64,000 nt of DNA from an uncultured Burkholderiales bacterium (GTDB lineage: Bacteria > Pseudomonadota > Gammaproteobacteria > Burkholderiales > Burkholderiaceae_E). The notes below the pieces were generated by a model. That model ran no database searches. It had not been told where the DNA came from and saw only the letters and a list, made by a program, of their open reading frames with translations. Where the stretch lies: contig CADEEH010000001.1 in the NCBI GenBank assembly GCA_902826305.1, positions 1 to 64,000 of the forward strand, given 5' to 3'. The translations under genes and the position numbers were made by a program. This document shows, in pieces, positions 26,482 to 36,578 of this stretch (its first letter is position 1; each line of letters begins with the position of its first letter).

Positions 26482-26557
26482 GTCCCGACTACGCCGGATC
26501 CGGCCGACCGGATTCATCGGGCCCACCGGATCCGGCCGCGGCCCTGGTGATGCGCGC

Positions 26558-27502
26558 CTACTCGATGATGTCGGGCGGGATCAGCGCCCGCTCGATCAGC
26601 GGCGCATCCCAGGGCGGCGCCCCGGAGAAGCTGCGGTTCAGTGCCTCCAGGAACAGCTTGAGTTTCAGCGAACGCCGCGCCGCCGGCGAGTAGAAGACAC
26701 TGAGCCAGAACGAACTGAGCTGGTAACGCGGAAGCACCAGCACCAGGTCACCGGTGAGGATCGACGACGAGGCCACCAGGGTGGGCAGGCAGACGACCCC
26801 GGCGTGCTCGAGGGCGTACTCGCGCAGCAGATGCACGCTGTTGCTGAGCAATGTCGGACGCAGGTCCAGCGAGGTGACGCGGCCGGCACCATGAAAGGCC
26901 ACCCGGTCGCGGGTCGGGTAACCCGAATACCAGCCCAGCCGGTGCCTGGCCAGTGCCCGAGGACTGCTCGGCACGCCCCAACGCCGCAGGTAGGTGGGTG
27001 ACGCGCAGAACACCCGCCGCACCGGGAACAGCCGCCGCGAGACCAGATCCTCCGACCGGGGCTGGAAGATCTGCAGCGCGCAGTCGAAGCCCTCCTTCGC
27101 CGGGTCGATCGCGGCGTCGTTGACGACGATGTCGAGCACGATCTTCGGATAACGCGCCTGGAAATCCTGCAGCAGCACCGCGAGGTGGCCGAGCACGAAC
27201 CCCGGCAGCGCGTGCACCCGCAGGCGCCCGATCGGCGACGTGGTCACCTGGCGCATCTGGTCGACCACTTCGTCGCCGCGCCCGATCAGCTCGGTGCAGT
27301 CGCGCAGGAAGGTCTGACCGAGATCGGACAACCGGACGCTGCGTGTGCTGCGATGGAACAGCGGCGCGCCGACGAACGTCTCCAGCTGCTTGATCCGCGC
27401 GGTGACCACCGAGCGGCTGACGCGCAGCTGCCTTGCCGCCTCGGCGAAGCTGCTCGTCTCGGCCACCCGGACGAAGGCCTCGATGACGACGAATCGGTCC
27501 AT
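26558..27502 (-). CDS. LysR-family transcriptional regulator
   Basis: 314 residues with the LysR N-terminal winged helix (SSFAEAARQLRVSRSVVTARIKQLE region, about residues 17-41) and a periplasmic-binding-like effector domain. It is of the CrgA/AaeR-like subgroup. It is not divergent from any gene: it is transcribed toward the cupin and away from the efflux genes, so its target is unclear; the cupin is the closest candidate. Confidence 0.88.
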   Translation of the reverse strand: MDRFVVIEAFVRVAETSSFAEAARQLRVSRSVVTARIKQLETFVGAPLFHRSTRSVRLSDLGQTFLRDCTELIGRGDEVVDQMRQVTTSPIGRLRVHALPGFVLGHLAVLLQDFQARYPKIVLDIVVNDAAIDPAKEGFDCALQIFQPRSEDLVSRRLFPVRRVFCASPTYLRRWGVPSSPRALARHRLGWYSGYPTRDRVAFHGAGRVTSLDLRPTLLSNSVHLLREYALEHAGVVCLPTLVASSSILTGDLVLVLPRYQLSSFWLSVFYSPAARRSLKLKLFLEALNRSFSGAPPWDAPLIERALIPPDIIE

Positions 27503-27601
27503 GGGGAATCCGATTATGCGGGAACCGGACAGCCTCCGGTTCCGTCGCGCCAGGCACCTTGCCGTGCATTCGCGCGTGCCTCGTCCGGCCCGCGACTTCG
27601 T

Positions 27602-28957
27602 TCAGTGGACGAGCAACGCGTCCAGTTCGCGCAAGTGTCCTTGCTGCAGGTCACCGGCTGCCGCCGACAATCGCACGCGTCCGAGCAGGTAGTCGTGCCG
27701 GGCCTGCGCCAGGTCGAGCCGAACCGAATACATCCGCTGCTGCGTGTCCAGCACATCCAGTTCGGTCCTCGTGCCGAGGTCCCGGCCGAGTGTCGTCGCC
27801 TCCAGTGCGGTCCGGGTCGAGACCAGTGACTGCTCGAGTGCGGCGATGCGCGCGACGCCGGTCTTCACGGCGGTGAACGCGTCCTGCACCTGCAGGCGCG
27901 CATCACGCCGGGCTGCGCCCAATTCCTGCTCGGCCTGGACCTGGCGTGCGATCGACTCCCGCTGCTTCGAGTCGATCCCACCGCCGGCGTACAACGGCAC
28001 GCTGAACTGCACGCCGATCACGGCCGTCCGGTTGCCGTCGGTGCCCACCCAGGGCGAGACGCTGCCGTTGACCTTCTTGGCCGAATAGCTGGCGACCAGG
28101 TCGAGCGTCGGGCGCGCCTGCAGCGTCGTCTTGCTGACATCGTGGCCGGCGATCGCCAGTTCGTGCTGCTTGAACAGCACCCGGGTGTTCGTGTCGCGGC
28201 TCCGGTCCTGCCAGGCCCTCAGGTCGTCCGGTGTCGGCGGCACCGGGCTGAGGCGCGCAGGCAACGGTGCGAGGCCGACCGCCTCGGTGCCGGTCAGTTC
28301 GAGGAACTGCGCCTGGGCCAGGGCGAGCTGGCTGCGCACCGACACCTCCTTGGCGAGCACACCATCCAGGCGCGACTGGGCCTCCTGCAGGTCGGTGATC
28401 CGGCCGCGACCGACCTCGAAGCGGGCCTGTGCCCGATCACGCTGCAGCGTGACCGCCGCCTTCTCGGCGATGGTGACCTCGACCGCCTCCTGCGCGAGCA
28501 GCACACCGAGGTAACTCTCGACGACCTTCTGCATCAGCTCCTGCTGCGCATGGCGGAAGCGGACCTCCGCCATTTCGGTCTGCTGCCGCAGCTGGCTCTT
28601 CTCGGCCACCGCGCGGATGTCGAAGAGCGGCTGCTTGAGTTGCAGGGAAGCCTGCTGGATCGTCGCCGAGCCGCGTTGCCGGACCAGCTCCGAGGACGCC
28701 GTGCGGGTGTCGTACGACGATCGATCGTCGACATGCAGCGTGCCGAGCGACAGGCCGACCTGGGGCCTGAGCAGCGCATCCCCCTGCAGTGCCTTCTCGC
28801 GGCCGGCCTGTCGCGCCGCGTCGGCCGCGAGTTGTCCCGGATCGGCCTGGAGCGCACGCAGGTACGCCTCCGTCAGATCGATCGCCGCGCAGGTCGTGCA
28901 GGCCATCCAGCACGCGCCGGCCGCGAACACGTGGCGACCACTCGGTATCGGGTTCAT
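27602..28957 (-). CDS. TolC-like outer membrane factor of the RND system
   Basis: 451 residues, signal peptide of about 23 residues, two outer-membrane-efflux repeats rich in long heptad-like helices with Gln/Ala/Arg. ATG 28957 follows GAGGAGA. It is the third gene of the MFP-permease-OMF operon, 31 bp after the permease, and forms the outer-membrane exit duct. Confidence 0.9.
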   Translation of the reverse strand: MNPIPSGRHVFAAGACWMACTTCAAIDLTEAYLRALQADPGQLAADAARQAGREKALQGDALLRPQVGLSLGTLHVDDRSSYDTRTASSELVRQRGSATIQQASLQLKQPLFDIRAVAEKSQLRQQTEMAEVRFRHAQQELMQKVVESYLGVLLAQEAVEVTIAEKAAVTLQRDRAQARFEVGRGRITDLQEAQSRLDGVLAKEVSVRSQLALAQAQFLELTGTEAVGLAPLPARLSPVPPTPDDLRAWQDRSRDTNTRVLFKQHELAIAGHDVSKTTLQARPTLDLVASYSAKKVNGSVSPWVGTDGNRTAVIGVQFSVPLYAGGGIDSKQRESIARQVQAEQELGAARRDARLQVQDAFTAVKTGVARIAALEQSLVSTRTALEATTLGRDLGTRTELDVLDTQQRMYSVRLDLAQARHDYLLGRVRLSAAAGDLQQGHLRELDALLVH

Positions 28958-28988
28958 GTTCGTCTCCTCACCAGTCCGTCGCACGCAC

Positions 28989-31900
28989 TCAGGCCGCCTG
29001 GCCGGCCATCACCGACGCGTCGCCGCGTGGGGTGTCCGTGGCGGGCTTGCGGGCGCCGTAACACGCCGCATACAGCGCCGGCAGGAACAGCAGCGTCAGC
29101 AGCGTCGCGACCGCGAGGCCGCCCATGATCGCCCAGGCCATCGGGCCCCAGAACACCGAGCGGGTCAGCGGAACCATCGCCAGGATCGCCGCCAGCGCGG
29201 TCAGCACGATCGGTCGCAGACGCCGCACGGTGGATTCGACGATCGCATCCCACAGCGCCCGCCCCGCCGCCAGGTCCTGGTCGATCTGCACGACCAGGAT
29301 CACCGAGTTGCGGATGATCATCCCGGCCAGCGCGATCACGCCGAGCATCGCGACAAAGCCGAACGGGATCCGGAACGTCGCCAGCACGGCCGACACGCCG
29401 ATCAGGCCGAGGGGCGCGGTCAGCAGCACCAGGAGCATCTTCTTCATGTCCTGGAGCTGGATCATCAGCAGCAGCAGCACAACGACCACGGTGGCCGGCA
29501 GCACGGCGGCGATCGACGCCTGCGCCTTGCGGCTTGATTCCTGCGCACCGCCGACCTCGATGCCATGGCCGATCGGCAACGTCCTCGCGATCGCTTCGAT
29601 CCGCGGCATCAGTGCCGCGGTCACGTCGGGGCCCTCGGCGCCCGCCACGTCGGCCCGCACGGTCAGCGTGGGCACGCGGTTGCGACGCCAGATCAGGCTG
29701 TCCTCGCTCTCCAGACGCAGCCGTGCCACCTGCGCCAGCGGCACGAACTGCCCGCTGCGCAGGTGGATCTTCACGTCCTTCAGGTTGTCGAGGTCGGTGC
29801 GTTCCGGTTCGATCGCCCGCGCCAGCACGTCGATGCCATCGATGCCTTCGCGGTAGGTCGTGATCGGCGTGCCCGACAGCGCCGCCTGCAGCGCCCCGCG
29901 GACCTGGTTCGAGGTGATGCCCAACTGCCGGGCCTTGTCCTGGTCGATGTCGACCATCAGGCGCTTGACCCGTTCGCCCCAGTCCTGGTTCACGCGCCGC
30001 AAGTTCGGATGTGCCCGCATCTCGGCCGCGACCCGGTCGGCGACCGTGCGCAGCATCGTCCGGTCGTTGCCGTGGACGCGGAACTGGACCGGATAACCGA
30101 CCGGTGGTCCGTTCTCGAGCCGGTTGACCCGCGCCCGCAACGCCGGGAAGCCCTCGTCGAACAACTGCTGCAGTCTGGTCACCACCCGCTCGCGCGCCGC
30201 GCGGTCCCGGGTCATCACCATCAGTTCGCCCAGGTTCAGGTTCGGCGTCTGCACGTCCAGCGGCAGGTAGAAGCGCGGGCTGCCGGTGCCGACATAACTG
30301 GTGACCGCTACCACGTCCGGGTCCTCGCGCAGCCGGGTCTCGAGCGCGATCACCTCGCGCCGGCTCGCCTCGAAGGTCGCCGCCTGCGGCAGCCACAGGT
30401 CGACCATCAGTTCGGGGCGGTCGGACGACGGAAAGAACTGTTGCGGCACCGCCCCGAACAGTGCCACCGCGGCGGCGAAAGCGGCGCCGGTGACGGTGAT
30501 CACCGCCTTGCGATGTACGAGGCAGGTGTCGACGAGCCTGCGGAAGCGGTCGTAGAACGGGCGGCGGTAGACGGCGTCCTCGTTGTGCCCCGCCGCGTGC
30601 ACCTCGCGCAGCAGGCGAAAACCGATGACGGGGGTGAACACCACGGCGACGACCCAGGACAACACCAGCGAGATCCCGACCACCTGGAACAGCGAGAACA
30701 CGTACTCGCTGGAACCCGACTTCGCGAAACCCACCGGCAGGAAGCCGGCCGCGGTGATCAGCGTGCCGGTCAGCATCGGGAATGCCGTCGCCGTGTAGGC
30801 GTAGGTGGCGGCACGGAACTTGTCCCAGCCCTGCTCCAGCTTCAAGGCCATCATCTCGACCGCGATGATCGCGTCGTCGACCAGCAGCCCGAGTGCGATG
30901 ATCAGCGCCCCCAGCGAGATCCGCTGCAGTTCGATGTCGAGCAGGTACATCACGAGGAACGTCAGCGCCAGCACCAGCGGGATCGACAGGGCGACCACCA
31001 GACCGGTGCGCAGGCCGAGCGAGAAGAAGCTGACGACCAGCACGATCGCCACCGCCTCGAACAGGCTCTTCTTGAACTCGTGCACCGATTCCTCGACCAC
31101 CCGCGGCTGGTCGGAGACCGCGTGGATTTCGACGCCGACCGGCAGCGCGGCGCGCAGCCGTTCGATCTCGCGGTCCAGTTGCGCCCCCATCCGGATCACG
31201 TCGCCGCCTTTGCGCATGCTGACCGCGAGCCCGATCGCGGGCTGTCCGTCGAAACGCATCTGCAACGTGGCCGGATCGGCGACTCCGCGCCGGACCTCGG
31301 CGATGTCGCCCAGGCGGAACACCCGGTCGCCGGTCCGGATGCCGATCTCGCGGATCGCCTCGACCGAGTCGAATTCGCCGCTCACGGTCAGGCGCACCTG
31401 CTCGTGGGTCGTCTGCACGGTGCCTGCCGATCGCACCGCGTTGGTCGCGGCCAGCGTGTTCGCGATCAGCGCCGGATCGATGCCGAGCGACGCGAGCTTG
31501 GCGTTGCTGGTCTCGATCGTGATCCGCTCGTCCTGCACGCCGTGCAGCTCGACCTTGTTGACGTCGGCCACACGCAGGAACTCGCTGCGGATCGCCTCGG
31601 CCAGATGCTTCAGCTCGACGATGCCGAACCCGTCGCCGGTGATCGCGTAGAGGCTGCCGAACGTGTCGCCGAACTCGTCGTTGAAGAACGGTCCGCGCAC
31701 ACCCTGCGGCAGCGTGTGGGCGATGTCACCGATCTTCTTGCGCACCTGGTACCAGGTGGCCGCAACCGCCGTCGGCGCGGTGTCCTCGCGCAGGTTGACC
31801 TTGATCTGCGTCTCGCCGGGTTTCACGTAGCTGCTGGTGTGGTCGAGTTCGGGGATCTCCTGCAGCGTCTTCTCGAGCCTGTCGGTGACCTGATCGGCCA

Positions 31901-32081
31901 TCTGCTGCGCGGAACTGCCCGGCCAGCCGGCCTGCACGACCATCGTCTTGACGGTGAACTCGGGATCCTCCTTCTGGCCCAGCGACAGGTATGCCAGCAC
32001 CCCGGAGCCCGCCAGCAGCATCAGCAGGAAGGCCATCATCGACGGGTGCCTCAGCGCCCATTCGGAGAGGTTCGGATTCAT
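28989..32081 (-). CDS. RND efflux permease, HAE1-like
   Basis: 1030-residue inner-membrane proton-driven pump with twelve helices and two large periplasmic loops. The fourth helix carries the proton-relay acidic pair in LLVDDAIIAVEMM. The sequence fits the AcrB-like/MexK-type HAE-1 group rather than metal (CusA) pumps, as the CusA methionine cluster is not seen. Substrate is not predictable. Its ATG overlaps the MFP stop as ATGA. Confidence 0.93.
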   Translation of the reverse strand: MNPNLSEWALRHPSMMAFLLMLLAGSGVLAYLSLGQKEDPEFTVKTMVVQAGWPGSSAQQMADQVTDRLEKTLQEIPELDHTSSYVKPGETQIKVNLREDTAPTAVAATWYQVRKKIGDIAHTLPQGVRGPFFNDEFGDTFGSLYAITGDGFGIVELKHLAEAIRSEFLRVADVNKVELHGVQDERITIETSNAKLASLGIDPALIANTLAATNAVRSAGTVQTTHEQVRLTVSGEFDSVEAIREIGIRTGDRVFRLGDIAEVRRGVADPATLQMRFDGQPAIGLAVSMRKGGDVIRMGAQLDREIERLRAALPVGVEIHAVSDQPRVVEESVHEFKKSLFEAVAIVLVVSFFSLGLRTGLVVALSIPLVLALTFLVMYLLDIELQRISLGALIIALGLLVDDAIIAVEMMALKLEQGWDKFRAATYAYTATAFPMLTGTLITAAGFLPVGFAKSGSSEYVFSLFQVVGISLVLSWVVAVVFTPVIGFRLLREVHAAGHNEDAVYRRPFYDRFRRLVDTCLVHRKAVITVTGAAFAAAVALFGAVPQQFFPSSDRPELMVDLWLPQAATFEASRREVIALETRLREDPDVVAVTSYVGTGSPRFYLPLDVQTPNLNLGELMVMTRDRAARERVVTRLQQLFDEGFPALRARVNRLENGPPVGYPVQFRVHGNDRTMLRTVADRVAAEMRAHPNLRRVNQDWGERVKRLMVDIDQDKARQLGITSNQVRGALQAALSGTPITTYREGIDGIDVLARAIEPERTDLDNLKDVKIHLRSGQFVPLAQVARLRLESEDSLIWRRNRVPTLTVRADVAGAEGPDVTAALMPRIEAIARTLPIGHGIEVGGAQESSRKAQASIAAVLPATVVVVLLLLMIQLQDMKKMLLVLLTAPLGLIGVSAVLATFRIPFGFVAMLGVIALAGMIIRNSVILVVQIDQDLAAGRALWDAIVESTVRRLRPIVLTALAAILAMVPLTRSVFWGPMAWAIMGGLAVATLLTLLFLPALYAACYGARKPATDTPRGDASVMAGQAA

Positions 32082-33187
32082 GGCCGGCCTTTCATCGCGA
32101 CATCGGTCGCTTCGATCGAACGGACCTTCTGGTCGGCGACGAGCTGGTGGACACCGGCACTCACCACCGCCTCGCCGGCACCGACACCCTCGAGAACGAT
32201 CACGTCGTCGCCACGCGCCGCCCCGAGCCGGACCCCGCGTGACTGCACCCGACCCGTCGCCGCATCGATCACCCAGACCGTCGGCTGTCCATCGCGCTCG
32301 AGGATCGCGGTCAGCGGCAGCCGGACCGCTCGCGAACCGTCGCTGTCGAGCACCCGCACCGAGGCCGTCATGCCGAGCCGCAGCGACGGATCGGGATCAC
32401 GCACGCTGATGCGCGCCGAGTAGGTGCGGGTCACGCTGTCGGTGTTCGGGGACAATTCACGCAGTGTTCCGGAATAGACCTTGTCCGGCTGCGCCCACAA
32501 CGAGACCTGCAATGCACCGGCGCGGGCGAGTTCGTCGACTCGCGACTCGGCGATCGCCACCAGCACTTCGCGCTCGCCGTCGGCGGCGACCGTGACCACC
32601 GGCTGGCCGGGCGACACGACCTGGCCGACTTCGGCATGGATCGCGGTGACCACGCCGTCGCGATCGGCGTTCAGCGTCGTGTAGCCCCGCTGGTTGACCT
32701 TCAGCCGCTGCTGCGCCGACGCCGACTGCAGTTGTGACTCGCTCTGTGCGAGTGCCAGGCGCGCCTGGTCGACTTCGGCTTGCGAGGCGAAGCGGCGCGC
32801 GAGCAGCTGTTCGGTGCGCTGCAGATCGATCCGGTTCTGCGCGACGCGACTGCGCGCCGCTTCGACGTCGGCATCGGCGACGGCGACATGCAGCACCTCC
32901 TGGGCCGGGTCGAGTCGCATCAGCGGCTGGCCACGCCTGACCGCACTGCCGACCTCGACCAGGCGCGCGCTCAGGCGACCCGAGCCCTGGAAGCCGAGCC
33001 TGCTTTCGTATCGGGCGCGGATTTCACCGGCGTAGGTGGCGCCGGTCGCAGCACCGCCGGCCGTGGCGACGACGCTGCGTACCGGACGGATGACCTCGGC
33101 CGGCGACGGCGCCGTTGGCGCGGCCCGATCACATCCCGGCATCGTCCCGACCAGGCAGGACAGGACCAAGGCGCTGGCAGTTTTCAT
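32078..33187 (-). CDS. RND membrane-fusion lipoprotein (MFP)
   Basis: 369 residues with a lipoprotein signal (LVGTMPGCD; Cys near residue 19), a biotinyl-lipoyl-like domain split by a long helical hairpin (about 90-150), and beta-barrel and membrane-proximal parts. ATG 33187 is chosen because it begins the signal peptide. It connects the permease and the outer membrane factor, and is the first gene of the operon. Confidence 0.9.
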   Translation of the reverse strand: MKTASALVLSCLVGTMPGCDRAAPTAPSPAEVIRPVRSVVATAGGAATGATYAGEIRARYESRLGFQGSGRLSARLVEVGSAVRRGQPLMRLDPAQEVLHVAVADADVEAARSRVAQNRIDLQRTEQLLARRFASQAEVDQARLALAQSESQLQSASAQQRLKVNQRGYTTLNADRDGVVTAIHAEVGQVVSPGQPVVTVAADGEREVLVAIAESRVDELARAGALQVSLWAQPDKVYSGTLRELSPNTDSVTRTYSARISVRDPDPSLRLGMTASVRVLDSDGSRAVRLPLTAILERDGQPTVWVIDAATGRVQSRGVRLGAARGDDVIVLEGVGAGEAVVSAGVHQLVADQKVRSIEATDVAMKGRP

Positions 33188-33332
33188 CGAACGTCTCCTC
33201 GGCATGACGACCCGGGAGGCGCTCGGTGCATCGGCTCGAACGGCCGGCGCGCTCTCGTCTGTTCGTCGTCGTTGTCGGGAGGAGTGTTGCCGCGCGCGGT
33301 TGCGGCCCGATTTCAAACCGCCGCTGCGCAAT

Positions 33333-36293
33333 TCAACTGAAAGACGTCGGGGCTTCCTGGCGCCGTGCCGATTCGGCCTGCAGCGCAGCCGCGAGGGCAC
33401 GCGCCAGATCGGGCAACGCGAGCGGCTTGCCGAGCACTTCGGCGACACCGGCGGCCCGGGCCTGCTGCACCAGCGACGGGCTGACCAGGCCGGTCATCAG
33501 CAGGATCGGCAGGTCGGTGCGCAGCGTGCGCACCTCGACGGCGAACTCGCAGCCACCCAGTCCGGGCATCGATTCGTCGGTCAGCACCAGGTCGAAGCGA
33601 TCGGGCTCGGTGCGCAGTGTTTCGAGCGCCTCGCGGCTGGACACGAACCCGACCGGCTCGTAGCCGAGACCGGCGAGCAGTTCCTCGCACAGCCGCATCA
33701 GCGGCTCCTCGTCGTCGATCAGCAGCACGGTCTGGCCGTCGCCGCGCACGATCGCCGCGTCGATCACGTCGGTCGCGGGTGCGGCGACGAGGCGGGTCGA
33801 CGGCAGGTAGACGGTGAACGTGCTGCCGGCGCCGAGGCGGCTCTCGACGTCGATGCCACCACCCAGATCGGTGACGATGCCATGCACCAGCGACAGGCCG
33901 AGGCCGGTGCCGACGCCGACTTCCTTGGTGGTGAAGAACGGATCGAAGATCCGCTCGAGCAGGCGCGGTTCGATGCCGCTGCCGGTATCAGCGACACTCA
34001 GCCGGACGTAGCGGCCCGGCGCGAGTGTGCTGGTCGCGACCGCCAGCGCCGCCGGCAACGAGACGTCGTCGAGCACGACGACCAGCGTGCCTTCGGATCG
34101 CATCGCCTGCACCGCGTTCGCGCACAGGTTCATCGCGACCTGATGGATCTGGGTCGCGTCGCCCAGGACCGCGGCGTCCTGCGCGCCGATCCGGCGTTCG
34201 AGCCGGACACCGGCCGGCAAGGTGGCCGCGATCGTGTCGAGTGCTTCGGTGACGATCGCCCGCACGTGCACCGGCACCCTTTCGCCGATCCCGCTGCGCG
34301 AGAACGCGAGGATGCGCTCGACCAGTGATTTCGCCCGCTGCCCGGCCGCGAGCGCGGCATCGAGATGCCGGCGCTGCGCGCTGCCCTCGCTCGCGGCCTT
34401 CTGCGCCATCTCGCCGTAGCCGAGGATCGCCGACAGGATGTTGTTGAAGTCGTGGGCGATGCCACCGGCCAGGGTGCCGATCGCCTCGAGCTTCTGCGCC
34501 TGGCGCAACTGCTGCTGCAACCGGTCGCGCTGCTCTTCGGCCTGCTTGCGCTCGGTGATGTCGACCGTGACACCGGCGATGCGCTCGTCCTTGCCGTCGA
34601 CGCCGCCGAAGAGCTGGGCCCGTGTCAGGATCCAGCGCGTGGTGCCGTCGGGCAACATCACGCGGGCCTCGAAGTCGGCCTGCGGCTGGCTGCCCGGATC
34701 CCGGCCCGCGCGCAGGGTCCGGTCGAGGTCTTCGGGGTGTGCGCCGAGGCGTTGCAGGAACTCCGCGTGTGAGGCGGGAGCCGTCTGCGCCGGCAGGCCG
34801 AGCAGCGCATGCACCTTCGGCGAGATGAACAGTTCGCCGGTGGTCACGTTCCACACCCAGTGCCCGCCGCGCGAGCCGGTCATCGCCAGCGCGTAACGCT
34901 CTTCGCTTTGCCGCAGCGCCTCCTCGGCGCGTTTGCGGTCGTCGATGTCGCTGACCGACCCGGCGATCCGCTGCGGCCGCCCCGCGGCGTCGCGGACACA
35001 CAGCGCGCGCACGTGGATCCAGGTGGTCCGGCCGTCCGCGCGGCGGACACGGTACTCGACCTCGTAGTGCGGCCGGTGCCCGTCCAGATGCGCCTGCAGT
35101 GCGTCGGCGCGGCGCTGCATGTCGTCCGGGTGGCACACGATCAGGCGCCGGATGTCGTCCAGCGCCTGCGTCTCGGGTTCCAGCGGCAGCCCCAGGATCT
35201 CGCGTGCCCGGCGCGATTCGTAGGCGGTGCCGGCCACCAGGTCCCAGTCCCAGATGCCGGTATCCGAACCGGCCGCGGCCAGTGCGTAGCGTTCTTCCGA
35301 GCGGACGAGCGAGCCGCGTGCGGCCGACAACCAGACGATCTGGCGCCACAACAGCACCATCAGCACCGCGGCCAGCGCGGCCAGCGCCAGCGTCCGCATC
35401 GTCGAGCCGATCGCCTGGGCCCGCCATGGCGCGAGCGCGGCGGCCGCGTCGCGGCTGACCACCACCACCAGCGGATAGTCGGGCACGAGGCGGATCGCGG
35501 CGAACCGATCGACACCGTCGACCGGGCTCGGCCCGCGCAACGCGCGCGGCTGCCCGTCGGCGCCGGGCAGCAGCGACTCCAGCGCCGGGTACTGCTGGCC
35601 GAGCGAACCTGCGTGTGACGGGTGCCGGGCAAGCAGGGTCGTGTCCCGATGCAGCAGCGCGACCCGGGTCGACGGATCGGGATACGCGTCGCGATAGAAG
35701 CGCTCGAAGTAATCGACCCCGCCGCGCGCGGCGACCACACCGGCGAACCCGCCGTCCTCGTGTTCCAGACGACGGCCGAACGGCACGATCCAGTGCCCCT
35801 CGCCGGCCGCGGGTGCCGCACCGAAGACGACAAAACCCGGCGCCGGATCGTCGCGCAACTGCTGGAATCGCGGCAACGCCGCCATGTTGACCGCGCGCCG
35901 CGGTGAAGGCCAGGACACGCCGATCTGGTCGCCGCCGGCGTCGAACATGCCCAGACCGTCGATCTGGTTCATCCCGGTCGCCATGTCGCGCAGGTAGGCA
36001 TGCAGGTCGTCGGTGCCCAACCGGCTGATGCGTCCGCGTTTGTACTCGCCCGCGATGTGCCGCAGCATCACGTCGACCGCCTGCACGGTGCGTGCGGTCT
36101 GTTCGGCGATCGCCCGTGATTGCGAGTCGAGTTCGCGCCGGGTGTCGGCCACCGCCTGGTGGTGACTGAGCGCGATGTCGTATGCGGCGAAGGCCGCGGT
36201 GGCCACGATGAACAGCCCGCCGGCCCAGGCGATCCGTCGCCCGGACCAGGTCTCGACATCGGACAACGCGATCAGGCGCGACGCGAGTCTCAT
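33333..36293 (-). CDS. Hybrid sensor histidine kinase (Cache-PAS-PAS-HisKA-HATPase-REC)
   Basis: 986 residues. A membrane helix at about 22-42 and another at 300-322 enclose a periplasmic Cache-type sensor domain. Two PAS/PAC domains follow (about 330-455 and 460-585), then the phosphorylation helix with His614 in GIAHDFNNIL, an HATPase domain, and a C-terminal receiver with phosphoacceptor Asp906 in LTDESMPG. There is no DNA-binding output, so another response regulator or a phosphotransfer protein is needed. It is divergent from the hydroquinone operon (285 bp apart) and upstream of the RND operon in the same direction (145 bp apart), so either could be its target. Confidence 0.88.
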   Translation of the reverse strand: MRLASRLIALSDVETWSGRRIAWAGGLFIVATAAFAAYDIALSHHQAVADTRRELDSQSRAIAEQTARTVQAVDVMLRHIAGEYKRGRISRLGTDDLHAYLRDMATGMNQIDGLGMFDAGGDQIGVSWPSPRRAVNMAALPRFQQLRDDPAPGFVVFGAAPAAGEGHWIVPFGRRLEHEDGGFAGVVAARGGVDYFERFYRDAYPDPSTRVALLHRDTTLLARHPSHAGSLGQQYPALESLLPGADGQPRALRGPSPVDGVDRFAAIRLVPDYPLVVVVSRDAAAALAPWRAQAIGSTMRTLALAALAAVLMVLLWRQIVWLSAARGSLVRSEERYALAAAGSDTGIWDWDLVAGTAYESRRAREILGLPLEPETQALDDIRRLIVCHPDDMQRRADALQAHLDGHRPHYEVEYRVRRADGRTTWIHVRALCVRDAAGRPQRIAGSVSDIDDRKRAEEALRQSEERYALAMTGSRGGHWVWNVTTGELFISPKVHALLGLPAQTAPASHAEFLQRLGAHPEDLDRTLRAGRDPGSQPQADFEARVMLPDGTTRWILTRAQLFGGVDGKDERIAGVTVDITERKQAEEQRDRLQQQLRQAQKLEAIGTLAGGIAHDFNNILSAILGYGEMAQKAASEGSAQRRHLDAALAAGQRAKSLVERILAFSRSGIGERVPVHVRAIVTEALDTIAATLPAGVRLERRIGAQDAAVLGDATQIHQVAMNLCANAVQAMRSEGTLVVVLDDVSLPAALAVATSTLAPGRYVRLSVADTGSGIEPRLLERIFDPFFTTKEVGVGTGLGLSLVHGIVTDLGGGIDVESRLGAGSTFTVYLPSTRLVAAPATDVIDAAIVRGDGQTVLLIDDEEPLMRLCEELLAGLGYEPVGFVSSREALETLRTEPDRFDLVLTDESMPGLGGCEFAVEVRTLRTDLPILLMTGLVSPSLVQQARAAGVAEVLGKPLALPDLARALAAALQAESARRQEAPTSFS

Positions 36294-36401
36294 CGGCGGC
36301 CACCGTGCCGGTTGCTGCCGCCCCGCAGGACGGGCACGGCACTCCTCGGGCCGAGTGTGTCACAGGAAAGGCGCCCCGACACCGGACTGGCACGGGCGCC
36401 C

Positions 36402-36419
36402 GTGTTTCATTTGAAACAC
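36402..36419. promoter_or_regulatory. 18-bp palindrome upstream of the hydroquinone operon
   Basis: GTGTTTCATTTGAAACAC, arms of 8 bases with a 2-base centre, 160 bp upstream of pnpC and 109 bp from the kinase start. Length and symmetry suit an activator or dimeric repressor site. Confidence 0.55.
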
Positions 36420-36480
36420 CCCTTCGGCCGCCGCGAGAGCACACATTCCGACAGAACCCGCGGCCGGATTGTTCTGGAAT

Positions 36481-36495
36481 ACCGAACAGTTCGGT
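36481..36495. promoter_or_regulatory. Second palindrome upstream of the hydroquinone operon
   Basis: ACCGAAC-A-GTTCGGT, perfect 7-1-7 inverted repeat, 84 bp upstream of pnpC. A direct repeat of TGCCTAG follows at 36506-36512 and 36529-36535. No -35/-10 pair is convincing here. Confidence 0.5.
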
Positions 36496-36578
36496 CGCCA
36501 TCTGATGCCTAGTCGTGCCCGCCCCGGGTGCCTAGACTCCTGCTACCCGATCAGAGGTGCCGGACACAGGAGACCAAC

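Noticed and set aside
29565..32423. Open frame of 952 codons on the plus strand
   Set aside because: Antisense to the RND permease. Composition is Arg/His/Gln-rich and not protein-like, an artefact of high GC. Similar long frames at 2319-4070, 7345-8943, 11162-12130 and 53247-56207 were rejected for the same reason.
36381..36402. Possible sigma-54 promoter (GG and GC elements near TGGCACGGGC)
   Set aside because: The GG-N10-GC spacing is only met by shifting off the TGGCAC match, and TTGC is absent.
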